64,000 bases of DNA, taken from contig NZ_JARFVB010000004.1 of assembly GCF_029193885.1 (NCBI RefSeq), forward strand, positions 124,001 to 188,000, given 5' to 3'. The notes beneath the pieces were generated by a model. It searched no databases. It had not been told where the DNA came from and saw only the letters and a list, made by a program, of their open reading frames with translations. The position numbers were made by a program, and so were the translations under genes. Positions 25,719 through 33,890 of this stretch are shown piece by piece. Source of the DNA: Flagellimonas yonaguniensis. GTDB taxonomy: Bacteria > Bacteroidota > Bacteroidia > Flavobacteriales > Flavobacteriaceae. Every line of letters starts with the position of its first letter. Position 1 is the stretch's first letter.

Positions 25719-25743
25719 GACGATACATATCGAATTTTGTTAC
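25719..25743 (-). promoter_or_regulatory. Candidate autoregulated ECF promoter
   Basis: On the minus strand GTAAC (25743-25739), 16 bases, CGTC (25722-25719) has the AAC -35 core and CGTC -10 typical of ECF sigma promoters, with the standard spacing. It sits about 50 bases before the sigma gene start. Confidence 0.55.
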
Positions 25744-25881
25744 AAAAAATTTGCAATCTGCTTAGATAAAGTTATTTTGCATGGCAATTTTACATGATTA
25801 CCCATGTAATTTTACTCATTTCAACCTACACCTTTACTGATTTTGGAATAAAATTTGAGTAAATTCACTAAAAATTAAGCT

Positions 25882-27414
25882 ATGAAAAAGTATTTCTTCC
25901 TCTTTTTGGGATTGTCCTTATTTGTGTCATGTAGTAACGATGACAACGGAATAGATCCTGGTCAAACTCCTCAACCCGAACCAAATCCTGATAATGTGGA
26001 TATTGATGCACAACACTTCATGTGGCAGGCCATGAACCTCTGGTATTTTTGGCAGGGAGATGTACCCGACCTCGCTGATGATAGATTCTCCTCCAATGCG
26101 GAATACACCGCCTTTTTGGTGGAAAACACGGATGCAGAAAATTTTTATTACAGTATTTGCAATAGGCACGAGGAAATTTATGGTTCGGAAACTGCTATAG
26201 ATCGGTTTAGCTTCGCCTATGAAGATTATCACGATTTGGTCAACAGCCTCTCTGGGGTATCCAAAAGCAATGGGTTGGAATTTAACCTGATGTACCAATA
26301 CAACACTGGAAATGAGATTTTTGGATATGTACTCTATAAAGTTCCCAACTCCAATGCTTCTGATAAGGATATTGTTAGAGGTGAGATCTTCACACGTGTA
26401 GATGGTGTTCAGTTGACAGACAGTAATTATTTGAACTTATTGTTTGGTTCCAATGACACATACACCTTGGGAATGGCACATATTGAAAATGGTGGTTTTG
26501 TGGATGATGATAAAGAAGTAACACTTACCAAAGTAGAGAACCAAATTGAAGACCCTATCTTGGTAGCGAAAACATTGGATGTTAACGGCACCAAGGTCGC
26601 TTATTTAATGTACAACCGCTTTTTGAGCAGTTTTAATGACCAACTCAATGAAGCCTTTGCTGATTTCAAGGCAGAAGGTGCCACCGAACTTGTTTTGGAT
26701 ATGCGCTACAACCCAGGGGGCAATGTCAACACTTCGCGTTTGTTGGCCAGTATGGTTTATGGCACCAAGACAGAAGAAGTGTACATAAGGCAACGCTGGA
26801 ACGATAAAATTCAGGAACAGTTTACAGAATTGTTCGGACCGGGATATCTAGAGGATAATTTTGCAAGCTCGGTTGGAGAAAATCCCCTTAACTCATTAAA
26901 CTTGAGCAGGGTATTTGTTTTGGCTACAGGGGATTCCGCTTCCGCAAGTGAATTGGTCATGAACGGACTTGACCCTTATGTCGATGTCATTCATATCGGT
27001 GGGACTACGCGTGGTAAAAATGAATTCTCAATAACCTTGGTGGACAATCCAGATTTAGGATTTCCTTTTTATTACTATTCAGGGGAGAAAGAAGAAGTTG
27101 AGAGTGGAATAAATCCAAACAATAGTTGGGGACTACAACCTTTGGTTGGAAGAAACGAAAACGCAAATGGGTTTTATGATTACACCAGCGGACTGGCTCC
27201 TGATATTGTTTTGAGCGAAGATTTGACCAATCTTGGTGTTTTGGGCAATCCAAATGAGCCACTTTTGGCCCGTGCGCTTCAAGAAATCACAGGGGTTTCC
27301 GCCAAAATAGACCTTACGGTGGAAATGGCAGCGGAATCTTTTACATCTTCAAGGTTCCAAACTCCTTTAAAGGACAATATGTATTTGGATAAACCACTTC
27401 CAGCAATAAATTAA
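25882..27414 (+). CDS. S41-family serine peptidase lipoprotein
   Basis: A C-terminal-processing-peptidase-like protein of 510 residues. The lipobox V-S-C (Cys17) is followed by an Asp/Asn-rich start S-N-D-D-N-G, typical of surface-exported lipoproteins in this phylum. A helical N-terminal domain and a PDZ-like region (about 130-225) precede the S41 domain, with L-V-L-D-M-R-Y-N-P-G-G at about 270, the catalytic Ser in G-D-S-A-S-A-S-E at about 351-357 and the Lys in R-G-K-N at about 377. It probably degrades or processes envelope or external proteins. It ends at a strong terminator. Confidence 0.9.
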   Translation: MKKYFFLFLGLSLFVSCSNDDNGIDPGQTPQPEPNPDNVDIDAQHFMWQAMNLWYFWQGDVPDLADDRFSSNAEYTAFLVENTDAENFYYSICNRHEEIYGSETAIDRFSFAYEDYHDLVNSLSGVSKSNGLEFNLMYQYNTGNEIFGYVLYKVPNSNASDKDIVRGEIFTRVDGVQLTDSNYLNLLFGSNDTYTLGMAHIENGGFVDDDKEVTLTKVENQIEDPILVAKTLDVNGTKVAYLMYNRFLSSFNDQLNEAFADFKAEGATELVLDMRYNPGGNVNTSRLLASMVYGTKTEEVYIRQRWNDKIQEQFTELFGPGYLEDNFASSVGENPLNSLNLSRVFVLATGDSASASELVMNGLDPYVDVIHIGGTTRGKNEFSITLVDNPDLGFPFYYYSGEKEEVESGINPNNSWGLQPLVGRNENANGFYDYTSGLAPDIVLSEDLTNLGVLGNPNEPLLARALQEITGVSAKIDLTVEMAAESFTSSRFQTPLKDNMYLDKPLPAIN

Positions 27415-27415
27415 A

Positions 27416-27447
27416 AAAAGCGGCCGATGGGCCGCTTTTCTTTTTTT
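27416..27447. terminator. Terminator after the S41 gene (near-copy of 30487-30522)
   Basis: A stem aaaagcggcc / ggccgctttt with a GATG loop, followed by C and T7 on the plus strand and preceded by A7 for the minus strand. Apart from the loop it is the same hairpin as the one at 30487. Confidence 0.88.
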
Positions 27448-27733
27448 AAAGGTTTAGCTGAAACTCCTTTCATACGTCAATGAATTAATCGCTTAGTTCC
27501 GACCAAAATTGTAATGTAAAGAAAATACTCACTATTTATTCCGATTTTTTTATACATTGCCATCAACCTCTTAATTAAACTTTAGCCAGACATTTTTTAA
27601 AACTTGGCTATTACTAATTCTAATTTATGAGGTCTCTTTCCCCAATATCAAAACAAGCTTTTTCACGATTGCGTAATTTCTTTTTGAAAAGTACCTCTAC
27701 TATTCCCAAAATAGTAAACTTAACCATTATAGC
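27448..27733. other. Gap holding a possible relic of a receptor gene end
   Basis: The first 24 bases read on the minus strand as the end of an outer-membrane barrel protein (K-E-F-Q-L-N-L-stop), resembling the N-L-N-L-stop end of btuB beyond the other terminator; upstream of it the frame closes at once. The rest is AT-rich and I see no gene and no full promoter consensus before the ATG at 27734. Confidence 0.4.
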
Positions 27734-29179
27734 ATGAAAACAAATTTTAAACTATTATTCCCATCCCTATTGGTACTGGTGCTCTTTAATGCATGTAACG
27801 AAACGTTCGAAGAACAAGTATTATTGGAGGAATCACAATCGAACGAAATTATTACTGTACAGGGAGAGTTCGATGAATTTAATGAACTTAAGAACCTTTA
27901 CGACAAGGTTGTTGTTGAAGAAATCAAGAAAAATACCACTGATAAAAAAGGAGACTACAATTTTCAAATAGATTCCACCAATGTCATTAAAAAATCATTT
28001 GAAAATGACGACTATTACACTTTTAGCGTAATTAGGGAAAATGATATTTGGCCCAATTTCGAGAACCTTGTAATATCCAATAAGGACGAGCAAGAACCAG
28101 AAGCTTACCTTTTTGTATACATTCCCGATGAGGCATATTTAGAAAGATTTCAAGAAAATCCTAACACCGCATTTTCTGGGAGCATTGAAGCAAAACCGCT
28201 CGACTATGAAAAACTTATGTCCTCTGCGGGAGGTTGCATAAACTACACCACAGAAATATGTAACTATGGTGGGCACACGGACAACGGCTTAGGCGAAGGT
28301 GTTGCAGGACCAGGTTGCCAAGACACCTACATAGTGAACAATACGGTTTGCTTTATCTCACCCAATCCTTTCGATGGTGTTGGCGGTGGCGGCGGAAGCT
28401 CCGATGGGGGCAGTGGCGGAGGTGGAGGTTCCTCGAACGATTCCGACCTTCCGTTGGCCGACTCCGACGTAATTACCAAAGTAGTGGTAACTCACGAACA
28501 ATTGCACCAACTCAACAGTGACCTTGGCTTTGTATATGCCTCACCAGAGGCTTACTGGGTTAGGAGCTCGGCAAATAAAGATAAAGTGAGCCAACTTATT
28601 AATTTTGTGGAGGCTAACAAGGTAAACGGGCAAATCCCATTAGAGGTGAAATCCATTAGTAGTAATATTGTTACGGCCTTTATTAATGGCCAGGTAGTTG
28701 GTTTTGAACAAGATTATAAAGGTAGAATGTCTTCTTCTGAAAGAGCAATATTTGATTCAATGTCAAGATTTAAGCAATTAGCTTATTTAGTCAATGCACA
28801 AAAAGCAACATGGGCGTCTGAAGATCTTTATCCTCATTCTTCTTATAATGGAAAGGGGGATGCTTTCAGGCATGCATATTTCAATGGTTTAAATGCCATT
28901 CTGTTGGGGCCTATATTGGCAGAAGACTTGGCAACCGCCCATGAAGATAAGCCCGCACCACCGAATTACCCCAATTATTTTAAAGAAGTACAGATGGACT
29001 TATTCAATAACCAAGTGGGACGAGACAAAATGAACTGGCTTGTGGATGGTTATGATTCGCTTACAGAAAGTATATTGGAAGCCTTAACAAATGGTGAGCT
29101 AAGGTACTTGTCAAATCTTCAGGGAAATGGTGCAAGTGGGAGGGCAACTAATCAATCGCAGTTAATCCCAACAAATTGA
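27734..29179 (+). CDS. Toxin-like lipoprotein with Gly/Ser linker and DUF6973-like C-terminal domain
   Basis: A 481-residue lipoprotein: lipobox F-N-A-C (about Cys17) followed by an acidic stretch; an N-terminal region about 20-165 of unknown fold; a Cys-containing segment (four Cys, about 170-212); a flexible Gly/Ser linker (about 215-237); and a C-terminal domain from about 330 with D-A-F-R-H-A-Y-F (about 376), A-H-E (about 403) and M-D-L-F-N-N-Q-V-G-R (about 420-429). The C-terminal motif set resembles the DUF6973 type seen at the ends of variable secreted proteins (family recalled, not searched). Anchor, linker and compact His/Asp/Glu-rich end suggest a surface effector. The next gene starts 6 bases after its stop. 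Confidence 0.7.
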   Translation: MKTNFKLLFPSLLVLVLFNACNETFEEQVLLEESQSNEIITVQGEFDEFNELKNLYDKVVVEEIKKNTTDKKGDYNFQIDSTNVIKKSFENDDYYTFSVIRENDIWPNFENLVISNKDEQEPEAYLFVYIPDEAYLERFQENPNTAFSGSIEAKPLDYEKLMSSAGGCINYTTEICNYGGHTDNGLGEGVAGPGCQDTYIVNNTVCFISPNPFDGVGGGGGSSDGGSGGGGGSSNDSDLPLADSDVITKVVVTHEQLHQLNSDLGFVYASPEAYWVRSSANKDKVSQLINFVEANKVNGQIPLEVKSISSNIVTAFINGQVVGFEQDYKGRMSSSERAIFDSMSRFKQLAYLVNAQKATWASEDLYPHSSYNGKGDAFRHAYFNGLNAILLGPILAEDLATAHEDKPAPPNYPNYFKEVQMDLFNNQVGRDKMNWLVDGYDSLTESILEALTNGELRYLSNLQGNGASGRATNQSQLIPTN

Positions 29180-29184
29180 ATAAA

Positions 29185-29535
29185 ATGAAAAAAGTATTAA
29201 TTAATTTTCTTTTAGTGATCTTATTATTGTCGTGTGATTGTAAAAATTGCGGAGACCACAGAAATTTTGTTGTCACCGATTTTTCCAAAAAAAGAGTGGA
29301 CACACTTATTCCCTATGAAAACAAAACCTATGTGGGTTACTATATTAAAGTCAAAGGTATTGTCAACGACACTATCAAAATCGAGATGATGAATTATGGA
29401 GGACATTACATTATACCACCCGGGGAAATTGATACACTTTTGAATGCAGACTATTATGGTAAGGATACTTTAATTTGGGCTTTTAATCCCTATAAGGCAA
29501 CCAAAGGAAAGCTCGAGATTGAATATAGCCTTTAA
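29185..29535 (+). CDS. Small lipoprotein, paralogue 1 (possible immunity protein)
   Basis: A 116-residue lipoprotein (lipobox L-L-S-C) with a compact beta-rich domain: D-F-S-K-x-R near residue 30, V-K-G-x-V-N-D-T-I-K-I in the middle, I-D-T-L-L-x-x-D-Y-Y-G and a final P-Y-K-A-x-x-G-x-L-E-I-x-x-x-L. I do not recognise the family. The ATG at 29185 is 6 bases after the upstream toxin-like gene; a TTG at 29176 would overlap that stop but adds nothing. Two paralogues follow. The position directly behind an effector-like gene, the matching export signal and the multiplication suggest immunity, which is inference. Confidence 0.65.
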   Translation: MKKVLINFLLVILLLSCDCKNCGDHRNFVVTDFSKKRVDTLIPYENKTYVGYYIKVKGIVNDTIKIEMMNYGGHYIIPPGEIDTLLNADYYGKDTLIWAFNPYKATKGKLEIEYSL

Positions 29536-29673
29536 TTAAAATTCATAAGATATTTACAGAACAGAGCTGATATGCTTGAATCTAAGATATACTTTGAGAT
29601 ACCTTAACAATTTAGAGTTTACTTGTATTTTTTGGAATGCAACGAATAGTTCTCAATTAATTCCTACAAATCA

Positions 29674-30033
29674 ATGATTATGAATGCACGAATTTTATCT
29701 ATATATAAGATTTCCTTTTTGTTTTTACTTCTGGCTTCTTGTGGTAAGGATGACGAAACACTGGAAATTAACGATTTTACAAAAAAAAGAATGATTATTC
29801 TGGAGCCTTATAAAAACTACCCGTACTCTATGATGAACGTTTGGGTCAAAGGTCAAGTAAACGATACTATTTTGATAAGACTCAATTCATTGGACAGCAA
29901 ACCTATTTTGAAGCTTTCCGGTAAAATTGATGAACGATGGCACACAGATTATTATGGAGAAGGAGCAAAAACTATAATTTTTGACCCATACAAAGCCACA
30001 CAAGGAAATTTGGAGATTAAGGCAAGTTTATAG
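29674..30033 (+). CDS. Small lipoprotein, paralogue 2 (divergent)
   Basis: A 119-residue lipoprotein (lipobox L-L-A-S-C, followed by G-K-D-D-E) of the same family as its neighbours: D-F-T-K-K-R, V-K-G-Q-V-N-D-T-I-L-I, I-D-x-x-x-x-x-D-Y-Y-G and D-P-Y-K-A-T-Q-G-x-L-E-I. It is clearly the most diverged of the three in its centre. The first two codons (M-I-M) allow a start at 29674 or 29680. It lies 138 bases after paralogue 1 and 75 before paralogue 3, so it may have its own promoter, though I found none matching consensus. Confidence 0.62.
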   Translation: MIMNARILSIYKISFLFLLLASCGKDDETLEINDFTKKRMIILEPYKNYPYSMMNVWVKGQVNDTILIRLNSLDSKPILKLSGKIDERWHTDYYGEGAKTIIFDPYKATQGNLEIKASL

Positions 30034-30108
30034 GATAATTTCTACAAAATAAGGCCATTAAATAGTGGACTTCAATAAAAAGAATTTCCAAATTAATTCG
30101 ATAGAAAA

Positions 30109-30447
30109 ATGAAAAAGACAACTTTCATACTGATAGTTTTAGCAATGGTTTCTTGTGTAGTTTATACAAAAGACAGGAAGAAATTTGTGGTAAACGACTT
30201 TTCCAAAGTTAGATTGGATACGCTCATCCCAATTAAAAATAAAAGCTATTATGCCTACTATATTAAAGTAAAAGGTAGTGTAAATAATAGTATCAAAATT
30301 AAAAGCAACAGACATGATGATATAATTTTATCCGGGACAATAGATACACTTTTGAACGGAGACTATTATGGAGGAGATACCATCATTTGGGCTTTTGACC
30401 CATATAAGGCAAAAAAAGGGAAATTGGAAATTGAATATGCATTGTAG
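30109..30447 (+). CDS. Small lipoprotein, paralogue 3
   Basis: A 112-residue lipoprotein (lipobox M-V-S-C) very close to paralogue 1: V-N-D-F-S-K-V-R-L-D-T-L-I-P, Y-Y-I-K-V-K-G-S-V-N, I-D-T-L-L-N-G-D-Y-Y-G-G-D-T and P-Y-K-A-K-K-G-K-L-E-I-E-Y. Five consecutive residues (Y-Y-I-K-V) and the whole C-terminal third match paralogue 1 almost exactly, pointing to recent duplication of that copy. It ends 40 bases before the terminator shared with convergent btuB. Confidence 0.65.
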   Translation: MKKTTFILIVLAMVSCVVYTKDRKKFVVNDFSKVRLDTLIPIKNKSYYAYYIKVKGSVNNSIKIKSNRHDDIILSGTIDTLLNGDYYGGDTIIWAFDPYKAKKGKLEIEYAL

Positions 30448-30486
30448 GTCTACCGGAAAATGCTAAACTATTATCCTAATCAAATA

Positions 30487-30522
30487 AAAAAAGCGGCCCA
30501 ATCGGCCGCTTTTCTTTTTTTT
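30487..30522. terminator. Bidirectional terminator between the lipoprotein array and btuB
   Basis: A stem aaaagcggcc / ggccgctttt with a CAATC loop, A7 before and C-T9 after. It serves the plus-strand lipoprotein genes and the minus-strand btuB. Same hairpin as 27416-27447 except for the loop; the following aaaggttta is also shared. Confidence 0.88.
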
Positions 30523-32384
30523 TAAAGGTTTAGGTTGAGACCCAGCCTAAAATTTCGTCCGCGAGTAGTGTACCCTAGTATTTCACGATAATCTTCGTTC
30601 AACAAGTTATCCGCATTCAAGAAAACATTGAGTTTGTTTTTGATCAGTTCGTGCCTAACGGAAAAGTTCAACAATGAAAACGGGTCCAAAGCGATATCCG
30701 AATACGTAGCAAAATCCGTATCAAAACGTTCTCCAGTGTAAGCATAGGTCAACGATGCGTTTGTACTCTCACAAAACTGGTACCATAAGGACACATTGGC
30801 CTTGTGCTTGGGAATACGGATGGCATTATCTCCTTTTCGTTCCGTGAAGGTATAATTGGCATTGACGCTAAAAGTATTCCAAGGCAACCACGTAGCTTCC
30901 ACTTCCACCCCATTGGCATCGATTTCGTCTGCCACATTAATGCTCATAAAATTGGCATCGTACCCAATGGCGTTGGTCTCATTTCTATCAAAATAAACCG
31001 TACTGATTCGGAATGTATTGTTCAGTTTAAATTCCAGACCACCTTCAATGGTCGAGTTTTCTTCAGGTTCCAATTCCGGATTGCCTCCAAAGGCGCCGAA
31101 CAACTGCGTTAAATTGGGTGTGATGTACGATGTCGCATAAGACCCCATCAGTTTCACATAACCCTTATCGGTATCAAACACATACGACGGATTCACATTG
31201 TACACAAAATGATTGCCATATTCGGAGTGATTGTTCAGCCTTGCACCCGCATTCAGGTTCAACCCAAAATCCGAAACATAGACCACATTGGCATAAGGGT
31301 CCACAATGGTAAAATCAACTTCCTCTGCAAAAACAGCCTCATCTTTTATATAATTTACCCCTAGAATGGTATGGAATTGCTTACCAAACACATATTTGTT
31401 GTACACATCCAATACCCAATTGCCTCCCTCGGTTATACTTTCGCCGTAGGTATCATTGGCCACGGACTCATAATCCGTGTATGCCGCGTTCAGGTGTACC
31501 GAACCTTTACCATAGCCGAGTTCCGAGGACAGACCAATGCGTTGCTGTTCGTTCTGACCTAAATTAGGAGCTTCGGCCATCGAAGCGTCATATTCATTTT
31601 TAAATTTGGTCTGATTCCCATACACCTGAACCCCAAAGCTTTCAGAAAACTGATAGCCCAGCTTTACATTGGTACTGAAGTGCGAGAAAATATCCTCTTC
31701 ATTTTCGGGCGTCACAGAAGCGGAGAGCCCACTTTTGTATCTATTGGAAAAATCAACACCATAATTGAACTTCCCCAAAGTACCGTTTACATTCGCCGAA
31801 TTTTGAATACTCCCAAAATTGTAATTTTGATCATCGGCAGTTTGATTGGTCCCTACGCTGGTTTCAAAATTACCTGCAATCTTCTTGTTGGAACTCTTTT
31901 TCGTGATAATGTTGATCACGGCCGTAACTGCATTGGTGCCATAAAGTGTACTGGCAGCTCCTTTAATGATCTCGATGGACTCAATGGTGTTGGGCGACAA
32001 TAATCGGAGGTCGTACTCCGCAGAAAATGTGGAAGGGTCCGACACACGAACACCGTCAATGATTACCAAAACCTGACGTCCACGACCGCCACGGGCATAA
32101 ACACCAAGAACATCGCCATCACGACCGCGGCTCCCAGCAATTTCAATACCACTTTTGGTGTTGATGATCTCCGCAACCGTCCTGCCTTGATTGCGTTGCA
32201 TTTCCTCTGCCGTGATTTTGATCACTGTTTTTCCTGAGTTTTCTCGTTTCAACTCAAATTTAGAATCGCTGACAACAACCTCGTCCAGTTGTTGCACCTT
32301 GAGTGAATCTTGCTCTACATTTTGCGCAAAGATTCCCTTACACGCCAATAGAGCGGTAATTAACCATAAATGATTTTTTTTCAT
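30522..32384 (-). CDS. btuB: TonB-dependent receptor, vitamin B12 transporter BtuB-like
   Basis: A 620-residue outer-membrane receptor. After the signal peptide (about 1-20, ending F-A-Q) come the TonB box region L-D-E-V-V-V-S-D, a plug domain with R-G-R-D-G-D-V-L-G-V-Y-A-R-G-G-R-G-R-Q-V and I-I-D-G-V-R at about 110, I-E-I-I-K-G-A-A-S-T-L-Y-G-T-N-A at about 138-153, and a 22-strand barrel ending in N-L-N-L. The size equals E. coli BtuB (about 614). The cobalamin riboswitch in its leader makes vitamin B12 or another corrinoid the expected substrate. It is divergent from genes for the matching inner-membrane transporter. Confidence 0.93.
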   Translation of the reverse strand: MKKNHLWLITALLACKGIFAQNVEQDSLKVQQLDEVVVSDSKFELKRENSGKTVIKITAEEMQRNQGRTVAEIINTKSGIEIAGSRGRDGDVLGVYARGGRGRQVLVIIDGVRVSDPSTFSAEYDLRLLSPNTIESIEIIKGAASTLYGTNAVTAVINIITKKSSNKKIAGNFETSVGTNQTADDQNYNFGSIQNSANVNGTLGKFNYGVDFSNRYKSGLSASVTPENEEDIFSHFSTNVKLGYQFSESFGVQVYGNQTKFKNEYDASMAEAPNLGQNEQQRIGLSSELGYGKGSVHLNAAYTDYESVANDTYGESITEGGNWVLDVYNKYVFGKQFHTILGVNYIKDEAVFAEEVDFTIVDPYANVVYVSDFGLNLNAGARLNNHSEYGNHFVYNVNPSYVFDTDKGYVKLMGSYATSYITPNLTQLFGAFGGNPELEPEENSTIEGGLEFKLNNTFRISTVYFDRNETNAIGYDANFMSINVADEIDANGVEVEATWLPWNTFSVNANYTFTERKGDNAIRIPKHKANVSLWYQFCESTNASLTYAYTGERFDTDFATYSDIALDPFSLLNFSVRHELIKNKLNVFLNADNLLNEDYREILGYTTRGRNFRLGLNLNL

Positions 32385-32463
32385 TTCGTTTAATTGAATA
32401 AACGGGAGAATAGTATGTGATGCATACGTAAACCTTTATCCCGAAAGTTTAACATTGTTTGTT

Positions 32464-32668
32464 TGAATCTGGCAGGTCTCCTGGCTTGTTTTTTGCCTCC
32501 TACCTTCCCACCCATTGGGCAGTGGCTTTGAAGATGAGACAATCGCCTACTACATACCGATGTCCAAAAAACATCAGTAAAGATTCGGCACAACTTACAG
32601 TTGCGGGAACAGCTCCGGTTTTGCACCGGATTCCCTTTTAATCCCACGGAAAACTCCGTGCGAACCAA
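32464..32668 (-). ncRNA. Cobalamin (AdoCbl) riboswitch
   Basis: On the minus strand the leader of btuB contains the conserved core: an aagggaatccggtg block (about 32637-32624), the ccggagctgttcccgcaactgtaa stretch split over 32620-32595, and further down the B12 box gccactgcc (about 32527-32518) followed by gggaaggtaggaggca and a closing gccaggagacctgcc stem near 32470. These match the cobalamin riboswitch class, which lowers expression when adenosylcobalamin is bound. Downstream (32390-32445) a cggga...tcccg pairing close to the start codon may serve as the expression platform. Confidence 0.95.
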
Positions 32669-32677
32669 AATTCAGGT

Positions 32678-32712
32678 CAAAGCTAATCAATCCGTTTAAT
32701 CTTTTTCCGCAA
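32678..32712 (-). promoter_or_regulatory. Promoter of the riboswitch-btuB transcript
   Basis: On the minus strand TTG (32712-32710), 24 bases, TAGCTTTG (32685-32678). The -7 box is a perfect match and ends about 10 bases before the riboswitch core, as expected; the spacing is one base above the usual range. Confidence 0.5.
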
Positions 32713-32726
32713 AAATTAAATAATCT

Positions 32727-32734
32727 TACTTTTG
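32727..32734 (+). promoter_or_regulatory. -7 box predicting a leaderless binding-protein mRNA
   Basis: TACTTTTG matches TAnnTTTG exactly and ends 4 bases before the ATG at 32739, so transcription should start at or within the start codon. No good TTG element is upstream. Confidence 0.4.
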
Positions 32735-32738
32735 ACCT

Positions 32739-33890
32739 ATGGATAAAAAACAGCGTTCAATTCTATTCCTAAGCTTCCTTTTGGTGGCATTGATGGGATG
32801 CAAACAAGCAGAAAAGAAGCAACCCGATCAAAATCGGGAAACAACATCAATAATAACGTATGCAACTGGCTTTACAGTTAAAAAAGAGGCAGACTTCACT
32901 ATAATCGAAGTTACCGGAGCTTGGCCGGGTGCGGATAATTTTAAATACGCTTTGGTTCCGAAGGAAAAATTACCGTCCATGTCTTTTCCTCAGGATGCCT
33001 ATGATGCCATAATCGCCACCCCTGTGGAAAAAGTGGTACTTACCTCCACCACCCATATCGAACCCTTGAAACAACTTGGGGAACTCAACACTGTAATTGG
33101 ATTCCCGAATACCGACTATATCTCGTCCCCTGTAACAAGAAAACTGGTGGAAAACGGACAAATACAAGACCTGGGAATGAACGATGCCCTCAATACTGAG
33201 ATGGTACTCGCCTTGGATCCAGAGCTCATTGTCGGATTTAGCATCAATAATGAAAATAAGGCTTACGACATTATCAAGAAAGCAGGTATCCCCGTGGTTT
33301 ACAATGGCGATTGGGTAGAACGTACACCTTTGGGAAAAGCGGAATGGATCAAATTCTTTGCCCCTTTCTATCAAAAAGAAGCATTGGGCGATAGCATTTT
33401 TGCACAGATTGAAGCCTCATACCAACAAGCGAAAGAAATTGCCCGAAAAGCAAAGACCAAACCAACGGTTTTAACAGGTGGACTATACAAAGATGTATGG
33501 TACGTAGCAGGTGGAAAAAGCTGGATGGCCAAATTTTTGGAAGATGCCAACTCCAACTATCTATGGGCCGACAACAATGAAACGGGCAGTATAGGACTCA
33601 GTTTGGAATCCGTTTTGGAAAAAGGTCAAAATGCTGAGATATGGTTCAATTCTTCTTCGCGAACCACTTATGCTGGGTTGGGCCAAGCAAACACCCATCA
33701 TCTTCAATTTGATGCTTTTAAAAACAAAAAAGTGTACTCCAATGCCATTGACAAAGGCGAAACGGGAGGGCTCATTTTTTACGAATTGGCTCCAAGCAGG
33801 CCCAACATTGTTCTAAAAGATTTCATCAAAATATTGCATCCGGAACTATTGCCAGAACATCAATTGCAATTCATCAAACCTTTACAATAA
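32739..33890 (+). CDS. btuF: B12-type ABC transporter substrate-binding lipoprotein
   Basis: A 383-residue periplasmic binding protein of the FecB/BtuF class, lipid-anchored at the lipobox L-M-G-C (about Cys21). The fold is indicated by V-V-L-T-S-T-T-H-I-E-P-L-K-Q-L-G, G-F-P-N-T-D-Y-I-S-S, L-D-P-E-L-I-V-G-F-S and G-G-K-S-W-M-A-K-F-L-E-D-A-N-S-N-Y-L-W-A, the last being a common segment of iron-complex/corrinoid binding proteins in Bacteroidota. Corrinoid is the likely ligand because of the divergent riboswitch-controlled btuB; siderophore binding cannot be excluded. The permease gene starts on the base after its stop. Confidence 0.85.
   Translation: MDKKQRSILFLSFLLVALMGCKQAEKKQPDQNRETTSIITYATGFTVKKEADFTIIEVTGAWPGADNFKYALVPKEKLPSMSFPQDAYDAIIATPVEKVVLTSTTHIEPLKQLGELNTVIGFPNTDYISSPVTRKLVENGQIQDLGMNDALNTEMVLALDPELIVGFSINNENKAYDIIKKAGIPVVYNGDWVERTPLGKAEWIKFFAPFYQKEALGDSIFAQIEASYQQAKEIARKAKTKPTVLTGGLYKDVWYVAGGKSWMAKFLEDANSNYLWADNNETGSIGLSLESVLEKGQNAEIWFNSSSRTTYAGLGQANTHHLQFDAFKNKKVYSNAIDKGETGGLIFYELAPSRPNIVLKDFIKILHPELLPEHQLQFIKPLQ

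Noticed and set aside
32390-32668. A 92-codon minus-strand frame upstream of btuB
   Set aside because: It covers the cobalamin riboswitch core almost exactly; the conservation is of RNA, not of protein.
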